Notes under the pieces: model-generated
Told to the model about the DNA's origin: nothing
Seen by the model: only the letters and a program-made list of their open reading frames with translations
Database searches by the model: none
Position numbers and translations under genes: made by a program
Shown here: piece after piece, positions 57,131 through 64,000 of the stretch
Position numbering within the stretch: the first letter of the stretch is position 1
Layout of the letters: each line of letters begins with the position of its first letter
NCBI GenBank assembly: GCA_037178975.1
Contig: JASJZH010000005.1
Span: forward strand, 8,704,501-8,768,500
Reading direction: 5' to 3'
Length of the DNA: 64,000 nt
Source of the DNA: Oscheius tipulae
Lineage: Eukaryota > Nematoda > Chromadorea > Rhabditida > Rhabditidae

Positions 57131-57478
57131 TTATTGCTTGGAATAAATGGGACAGCAGCAACAATCATCGAGACGAAGGCTGTAGCTCTGAGAAGGGCAT
57201 GTCGTAAATTGGATGGGATGTGAAGGACCTCCACGGCACTGTCCAGCCGCTGAAAATGAGTTTGTCTTTGGACATACTGCTATAAGCTACCAGCTAGAGC
57301 GGCGACGAGTATCAGGAGACAGACGAGAGTTGAGAATAGCAGCTTGAGGATTCTTGACCTTCGAGCCGCCGCGACCTTCTTTTCTACTGACCTCAAGCGT
57401 CACTCTGATCAACAAGATAGCAGTTCTCACCTCGAATTTCACATCCTCTTCCCATTTCAAGGACTCACAATCTGGTGC
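57131..57478 (-). CDS. small membrane protein with CCCC cluster (5' end uncertain)
   Basis: Last exon 57131-57249 and preceding exon ending at 57291 are supported: the latter gives VAAARRSRILKLLFSTLVCL and LLILVAALA, a basic patch plus membrane helix, joined by a TTTTCAG acceptor to AGQCRGGPSHPIQF and then SLRLDDCCCCPIYSKQ with TAA inside an AATAAA. The upstream exon may be about 57435-57478 (DCESLKWEEDVKFE, donor GTGAGA) joined at an AAAAGAAG acceptor near 57388, but I could not fix the start codon. No family recognised. Gene boundaries are tentative. Confidence 0.4.
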
Positions 57479-57795
57479 CAAGAAAAAGTTTTTGAGAGGG
57501 AGTATTTTCCGGTAATCTTCGAGCTGTCCGTCTGGTTTTCAGCAATTTTAAGGTATCAGAAAGTGCCTGATGAACCCATATGTATGTGGTCCTGACAGAC
57601 TGTTTCCTATTAAGGGTTCAGTTTAAGGTAGGAAACAGAGAAACAGTGACAGTGATCATAGCCGCAGATCCAACAATCTGGAGAGATTCTATCCATTCAA
57701 GATTGACTCTTTATCACAGCAGTGCACAGAATACACATTTTTCTCTTTTTAGAACTGAGTCGAACGTACAAAAAAGTGAAGATTTGGCTTCTCTG

Positions 57796-60700
57796 TCAAA
57801 GGTGGTACTCTTCGAAGGCGTCGATGTGGACCGAGTCGAATCCGGGTGTACTGTAGCCCGACTCGATGTCGCCTCTGAATCCCAATGACATCTTGACAGA
57901 TAGCAACTAACCCTTTACTGTTATCACTCCCGGTTGACTGTAGGCGGGAAGACGAATCTGCCGGAATCTTTCTTACCATGTTTGGGGTGTGCTCGCCCCC
58001 GACTCGGGCTTTTGCAACCGATTCCAGCTCTTGGTTTTTGAAGCAGTAGACGTCCCAGCGGCAGCTGAAACCCTTGGCTTATTCACGAAAGGCCAAACTG
58101 TGCTCCAACTGTTAATCATAGATTTTGATACGCAGCTGGAATTCAAAAGTAGCTGCGTATCGACAAGGTTGACACGCTACTTTCCCCACTCGGATTTGGT
58201 TTCGGACCACGCTGCGTATTGAATCACACGGTTGAGAGTTGTTGTGACACTCTCGGATTACAGTATTTTTCAATCTGACACAGGTGTACTCACTTTTTGT
58301 TTTCAGTTGGAGGTTTTCTCAGAGATCCACGATTCGTCCGGTCAAAAACGGCCGCCGAGAAAGGTCGTTCCACAGAGAACACAATGTCCTTCTTCGCGGA
58401 CAACAACTTGACATTTGGCATGTACATAGAGGCCAGAAGGTTTCCGTTGACTGCCAATCGGATCTCAATGAGATCCTCCCCGAAGCCGATGATGAAAGGA
58501 AAACGGAAGCTGAAGTCGTTGAGACTCGTTGACCAGAATGTCTTCTCCGGCTGCCAGCAGCCGTCGGAGAGGTCAAAGTGGAGAGTTTCGTCTGAAATTG
58601 GCTAAGTCTCTCAGCCTCTGTGTCTTGTATCTCTGGGTCTCTGTGACTTTTTGCTCCTCTGTCTCTCTGTCTTACAAACTTACTCTGTTGGAGAAGAATG
58701 AACTCGTCACTGTCTCCATCCGATGCACTCCTCAAAACGGGCTTGTCCACCTTATTGATGTCCGTATTAACTACCTCCTCTGTCCCTTCCCTAAAAGCCA
58801 ATCATTTTTAGAGCTCAATGAAACCCCACGTCAAATTAACAGTGTAGATATGATTCTTGGTCAAGGCGATGATTTTGACGACACTCTGGTAAGTTCCCTT
58901 CTCGTAGACACAGATATTCACAGGCTCTTCCGGGAGCTGATGGGAGGTCAGCATCGTGAAATTGTTTGTCAGGTCAGTTCCAAGAGATATTCGACCAAGA
59001 GGACCCAGAGCCCATCGCAGTAGGAGAAGTTTCTTCCCAACACAAGCTACGATATTCAGCCGGAGTCCTGACACATCACTAGGTGCGAAGAAATGGCAGC
59101 CTTTGGTCCCGGGGATCTTTCTCTGCTGACAAATTTTCCTCTGAACAGGATTGCCGGTCTGCAGGACTGATCGGAGCTCAGCTAGGGCGAAAACGATGAG
59201 ACTGGAGTCTTTGCCCTTGTCCATACGGGCTATAAAGAGCCCGAAATGTTCGAGGACACTCAGCTGGAAGATTCGGACGTCTTTGTCGAAGAGAGGACAG
59301 GATTTCTCCTCGTTGATAAAGACGACTCCGTGCTCCTCTGACGATATCAAGAGGGCAGTTGGCCCCCACGTGTCCGATGCCAGCACGTCGAAAGATGGTA
59401 TGTTTCGGAGAATCTGTTCTTTCTCCCAGGGCTGAAAATGTGATAAATGTACAGTATTCCAGGAGAACATAACTAGAACAGGGTTGGGAAATCAGGCCGA
59501 CCAGGTAGCGACGCAGATGCGCGGTTTCAGATACGCAGGCCGCAGCCGGTCCGGGTCGGCAGGGTTTCCCAGCCCTGACTAGAAGCTCACGTACCAAAAG
59601 GTGTTTTCGAGACCAAGAGAACAATTTCAAGCTCTTCGATGTTCTGCAAAGTTGTAGATAAAACCCAGGGCTACAACTTTGCAGAGGACATCGGAAAGTT
59701 CAAATGTCGTCTTGACTTTGAAAACGGCGTGTATTGGACAAGAGGTGGACTATAAATATAGGTTTGCAAACCTGTTTCCTGCAGATGCTAGTCATTTTGA
59801 CAGAGTCAGACACATCTCCACTGAGCATCTTTTCCAGCTTTATCAGCTCTCCTAGCTTGCAGAAATCCACCGTCTCCTTGGGCGCGTCTTTACGGATGGG
59901 AGAACGTAGATGACGAATCACAGAGTCAGCCATCTTGTTTATACCCTAGGAAAGGACAACTTACGGGTTTTTTTTTACACAAAAGTTACCGACTGGCAGT
60001 CCTTCATGTACTCGAGATACATATCTTTTAGGAGATTGTCGAAGGTACGATTCCGCTTCTCGACAAAGACTCTAGCATTGAAGGCAGCCTTTTCGGCATT
60101 GATCACTGAAATTGTTCTTGATTCAAAGCTAAGTAGAGAGACAGAGAGACAGCGACACGTTTTTCGACTTACATTTCGTCAGAAGAAACTCTCTAAACTC
60201 GTGTGGATCCGAGAAGGTGTTCGGATGGGGGATCGAGGGTCCAAAGGCCGGGACACTTTCCTCACTGTATACCCACAGTCTCCACAGCCCCGTCGATTCT
60301 TCGTAAGTAACCACGGCGAATACATCTAAATGTACTTTCATCTTCCATCGGTCACAAGAAACTACGTGTGAAATGACTCTTCATGGAGGTCGGACTGAAC
60401 GACGGATGAAGTGGGTCTTCGCTCTTCTCGAATACAATGTTCACTATGTCATTCCCAACATGTCTCTTCCTTTCAATCTGGAAAGTGCTGGGCTAGTCAG
60501 AATCAGAGACCACGAGCCAACAAAAAGGACTCTTTTAGTGGGCTCAAGTTACCTGCTGGTCATTTTCCTTGGAATAGGGGAGCATTGTTGATACATGGAA
60601 CATTATCTCGTGACCTCCGAAAGCTGTGTAAATGGATTCTTTGCCAGTGGAATTGCCTAAAGAGGCTTCTATTAGAGACAGAGGCAAAGAAACAGAGAGA

Positions 60701-62568
60701 CAGAAAGATAAAAAGACAGAAAGACAAAAGGACAGAAAGATAGAGGGACATACTGGTAGTGTCCAGGCCTCCTCGATAGTTTCCCCAATGTTGTAGGTTG
60801 ATTTTCTGCCCGAGAATCTTGAGAAACCTCTCAAAATGCTCATCTCCGTGCTCTGGAAATTCCCAGTTAATCTCTGCGAATGGCTTCAGGCGACAAGCCA
60901 CGATTTCTAAAAATTAAACCCCCTTACCATTACTGAACATCTGAGCGTCCGTCTGCTGGTCTCGGAGCGCGTATATGACTCCAATTTTGCAATTCACGGT
61001 GCCTTCTTGGTCCTCCAGAACAACCAAATCCTTTTGAATTTTCGGATTGACGACCTCTTTGAGCTGTCGAGCGTAGTCGCTCATCTCCGGGAATTTCCTG
61101 GAAACAGACAATCCCCCACGGTAGTCGAGATTAACAAGAGCATGTAAACACTGATGTTATTCAAATGACGCCTAATTGGAAATGTGGGAATGCTCTTTCA
61201 GACGAGCTCTTTTTTGAATCTGGCGCGTGAATCCCTACTGCGCTAAACCGTCGAAGTTTTTCCTATCGGCTTGATTGCTTTCAGGGCAGTTTAGATGAAG
61301 GAAACTTACTGTAGGATGACCTTCGCCGTAAGCTGTTTTCCGTGTGTCGGCACAGGAATACAGAGTCGCCGGGGTCCCTTCTGCGTCCACAAGATGGCAC
61401 GACAGAGCTTGTTCGCGTCAATCTCTTCCTCGATAAGAATGGAGAGAAAGAACGGAGATTTAGTGGTCGGATCGATGCCGGAAAAGTTTTGATGCTCTGA
61501 AATGGAAGTTTCGTGCTCTCAATGGTAGACAGACCGCTTCCGAGAAAATACTTCCAGTACCATCTCGTCTCCTCTTGTGGATTCTCCAGGATTATTGAGC
61601 TTGAGGTGGCAATATGACTTGTGTCCTGAATTTCGTTTTCTCCCCCAAAAAAAGGTGCCACTCACTGAATGGAAATCTGAAGAGGGTTCGAGCCGAAACC
61701 GTCCAATGTTCCTTATCCTCCCTCTCGGATCCACTGAAACAACCAGCTCGACCGACCCATAGTACTGTTCCCGTCTCACGGAGCTCCTGAGCCTTCTTTC
61801 CCTCATTTCCGACGGCGAACTGCAATTACCCTGGTCAAGCCCTGAGTCTGTCTTTTTGCCCATTATCTCCTCCCTTCCCAATTCAGGATCAATGCCCCTT
61901 AATCCCGGATGAGCGTCGTCAGAGAGAAGAACGTTCTTCCTTCTGAGGACATTGGGATCAGATCGAGGGGGACTTTTCAATTAAGAGAGACAGGAAGACC
62001 AATCTGACAAAGTAACTTTCACCACGCGCGCGCGTGTGTGTAAAGCACGTCTGTTAATTGGACACAGAGTCATGAGATGAGCAAAGAGATTTTCTGAGGC
62101 GTAATGGCCCCGCATCTTTCTATTCTTGTGTTAATTATTTCTTAGTAGGAGAATGAATGAGAAGGGATGAAATCAACGAAAAGTGGACAGGTGCTTATGA
62201 ATACATAGTAGTCCGAGATGTACGGTGAACGCAACTCGAGAGGAAAGAAATCAGTGCCAGATTACAGTAATCTTAAGAAATTGCACGCCGCCTTCACATC
62301 GTAGCTTAGTCGGTTCTAAGCGCACCGAACAGGCGTCGGGTTCGAATCCCGAGTGCAACAAAACAGGAGCTTCGCTTGATACCATGAGGCAAATTTAGAA
62401 AACTTGGCAGAAAAAAAGCGAATGGTACCTATTGACTCTAGGTCTAATGTTGCTGTCGTCCTCGGCGGCCTTAGGGACCAATTCGGGTAGGAATCGCAGC
62501 TGCGTAACTCGCTGATGAAGAATGCGTTGCATCCTCGGCACGAGCGGACTTTTCTTCATGGGAGCCAT
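57796..62568 (-). CDS. GARNL3: GARNL3 RapGAP- and CNH-domain protein
   Basis: GTPase-activating protein for a Rap-type small GTPase. Exons 62429-62568, 61666-61942, 61535-61625, 61310-61496, 60928-61097, 60754-60906, 60553-60656, 60366-60477, 60173-60325, 59990-60105, 59772-59945, 58830-59431, 58684-58790, 58294-58591, 57977-58064, 57928-57957, 57796-57891; 965 codons in frame (human ~1010). Seen: [45 protein letters not shown], then RapGAP core [43 protein letters not shown] with the catalytic-type Asn, [31 protein letters not shown]; from about residue 540 the citron-homology (CNH) beta-propeller with [38 protein letters not shown]. The last two short exons are the least certain. ATG follows a CTTCTAG acceptor. 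Confidence 0.93.
58095..58225. repeat. semi-palindromic ~40 bp motifs, inverted
   Basis: gtgctccaactgttaatcatagattttgatacgcagc, then agctgcgtatcgacaagg and ctgcgtattgaat ... gagttgt in a GARNL3 intron. Confidence 0.45.
59625..59725. repeat. MITE-like inverted repeat in GARNL3 intron
   Basis: cgatgttctgcaaagttgtag and ctacaactttgcagaggacatcg are near-perfect reverse complements around an 18-nt loop (about 59637-59694), with partly complementary flanks. The core is shared with 10.88 kb and 22.34 kb. Confidence 0.65.
62290..62365 (+). repeat. tRNA-like relic in GARNL3 intron 1
   Basis: tagcttagtcggttctaagc gives a paired D arm (gctt/aagc) and tcgggttcgaatcccga a perfect T arm, but the anticodon arm is collapsed and the acceptor stem fails. 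Clearly tRNA-derived, antisense to GARNL3. Confidence 0.55.
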
Positions 62569-63833
62569 CTACTAGAAGAGGCAACAGGCCGCGATAATCA
62601 TCTGATATAGGCGCAAAGTCCCGCCCCTCCCTGGATTAAGCCTTTGACGCAGGTGGTAATCCTCTGCCCCGAATGTTAGACAAAAGAAGAAGAATTCTCT
62701 GTCTGCTTTCTCCACACGTGCTGTCGACGAGTCGAATAGGGAGAGGGCGAGAGAGGCAATTGGAAAACGAAAATACCCTATGACGACGGGAGATATTTGA
62801 GGGATTGGAACGTTTTCTTCGAAACTCAAAGAGTCTCTCAGTGTCACAGATTACTCACAGTCTGGGAGTCTCTCACTTCCGCATGGAAGATATTTCTAGG
62901 ATACAAAACTGGCTTCTGAGACAAATGTATTCATGTCTAGGATCCAGAAGTAGCAAGAGACGAGTTGTACAGAGCTTCCTCCAGAGATCTACAAAAATGT
63001 TCTAGATTCAAGAATTCTATGCTAACCGACCATGTCACAGCTGACATGTCGAGCACTGTCAAGTAATTTAAGGCACCATTGAAACTGCTAGCTCTACAAA
63101 GGTGACACGACAGTCATTGGTCAAAGTCACAGAATGATACAGAGTTGCCGATGGTTGACTGCTTGAAATACAACTAACCATACAGTAGGGTGACTATTAC
63201 TGAATCCTCCCCATTGAGGGTACATTTTAGCTACCGCAGAGCCATTTCGAGAAACCCACATGGATCCAAAAGCTCCCTTAAATCCTTTGGATCGTCGGGA
63301 GTGCAATCGGATTAGACACGTCGAAAGAAGGAAGAAATAGGCTAATCCGCTCATAAGCAATCTTCGATCAAGAAGACCAGACTATATTTACACAATTGTT
63401 GAAGATCAGAGCGAGATCTGCAGACAATTTACCTCTCTATCTCTGTCCGCCTGTTTGTATTTCCGTCTCTCTGTCTTTCTGTCCTCTTGTATCTCTGTCT
63501 TTTTGTCCTCTTGTATCTCTGTCTCTCTGTCCATCTGTCTGTCTCTCCGTCTCTCTGTCTCTCTGTCACCTTGTATCTCTCTCTCTCTCTGTATGTCGCC
63601 TTGTGTCGCTGTCTCTCTCTCTCTATCTCTCTATTTGCCTGTCTATCATTCTTTGTCTCTCTGTCTCTCTGTCCCCCAGAAAGTATTCCTAGCCCATCTC
63701 TCCCTACAAAGCAGCCCCACATGAGATATTAATGAGAAGACGATGGAAAAAAGCTGGAGAGAAAGAGTGCAATTGGCATATTTGTGCCGGGGGTAAGCTA
63801 ATTCGGCGGCCGGGAATGGAAGCTGAAACTCAC
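62569..63833. other. spacer upstream of GARNL3
   Basis: 1.27 kb. Contains the pyrimidine-rich microsatellite at 63430-63675. No gene seen. Confidence 0.5.
63430..63675. repeat. degenerate (TCTCTGTC)n microsatellite
   Basis: About 245 bp built from tctctgtc/tatctctgtctttttgtcc-type units; longest low-complexity tract in the window. Open frames here on both strands are artefacts of the repeat. Confidence 0.85.
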
Positions 63834-64000
63834 ATGTCAAGATCGAACCAGGCACAGAGCAGACTCATCCTGAATGATTTGTCTCCCGCTCTTCCTCAAT
63901 GACAAAATCTACCTGGCACTGGGCTCTTCGAGCGTAATGATAGGATAGACAATGCCGTCCATTCGTCCACAAGAATTTGGCGAACTGACCGCCGAGAAAA
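63834..64000 (-). CDS. possible gene start at the right edge (partial)
   Basis: Two phase-compatible exons: 63913-63962 (MDGIVYPIITLEEPSA, donor GTAGAT) and 63834-63869 (MSLLCAWFDLDM, donor GTGAGT, acceptor ATTCAG). The frame is open further upstream to the window edge, so the ATG at 63962 may not be the start. I could not find the following exon before GARNL3 and recognise no family. Tentative. Confidence 0.3.

Noticed and set aside
60373..60743. Plus-strand frames over GARNL3 exons
   Set aside because: Antisense shadows of RapGAP-domain exons and of an adjacent purine-rich intron.
62290..62365. tRNA gene with perfect T arm
   Set aside because: Anticodon arm too short and acceptor ends not complementary.
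63396..63732. Long open frames on both strands (Leu/Ser/Cys- and Arg/Glu-rich)
   Set aside because: They are translations of the tctctgtc microsatellite; composition and both-strand openness show they are not genes.

Overview
This 64 kb window is eukaryotic nuclear DNA, most likely from a nematode of the chromadorean (rhabditid/tylenchid) type. The genes have many short introns with GT...TTTTCAG-type borders, and several start codons lie 0-20 nt after a TTTCAG/TTTTTAG acceptor, as expected for spliced-leader trans-splicing. Three genes are spaced about 110 bp apart on one strand, like a nematode operon. Gene content (innexin, small C-type lectins, thrombospondin-repeat secreted protein, orphan secreted proteins) fits. 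Exon models were built by hand from conserved protein blocks, splice sites and reading phase; most sum to an exact multiple of three.

Layout. 0-3 kb: no convincing gene. 3-18 kb (minus strand): SLC22-type transporter, transcription factor IWS1 and helicase RTEL1. 18-22.9 kb (minus): a METTL25-family methyltransferase, a Gemin7-like SMN-complex protein and ribosomal protein L23A; Gemin7, METTL25 and RTEL1 form the operon-like cluster. 23-30.4 kb (minus): gliotactin-like membrane adhesion protein with a dead esterase domain, an innexin and an alpha-crystallin small heat-shock protein.

30.5-38.8 kb is the rearranged part: a 435 bp direct repeat with one mismatch (copies 6,936 bp apart) encloses two C-type-lectin genes, a TMCO4 pseudogene with in-frame stops, and a decayed Helitron helicase cut off exactly at the second repeat copy. 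The repeat carries a heat-shock-element-like site and the first exon of a small unknown gene.

38.8-50.4 kb: PCYT2 (phosphatidylethanolamine synthesis), an orphan single-pass membrane protein with an opposite-strand gene nested in its intron, an orphan secreted protein, a thrombospondin type-1 repeat protein, and (plus strand) an orphan cysteine-rich secreted protein. 50.6-64 kb: ALDH8A1-type aldehyde dehydrogenase (plus), then on minus a BRICHOS/ITM2-like protein with a furin site, a 35-residue membrane microprotein, a small membrane protein ending in a CCCC cluster, and the RapGAP protein GARNL3. A further gene probably enters at the right edge.

Introns and spacers hold several dispersed repeat families: a tRNA-derived SINE-like element (three long copies), other tRNA-like relics inside introns of many genes, a roughly 40 bp semi-palindromic motif, and MITE-like inverted repeats. 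No intact tRNA, rRNA, CRISPR or prokaryotic feature was found.
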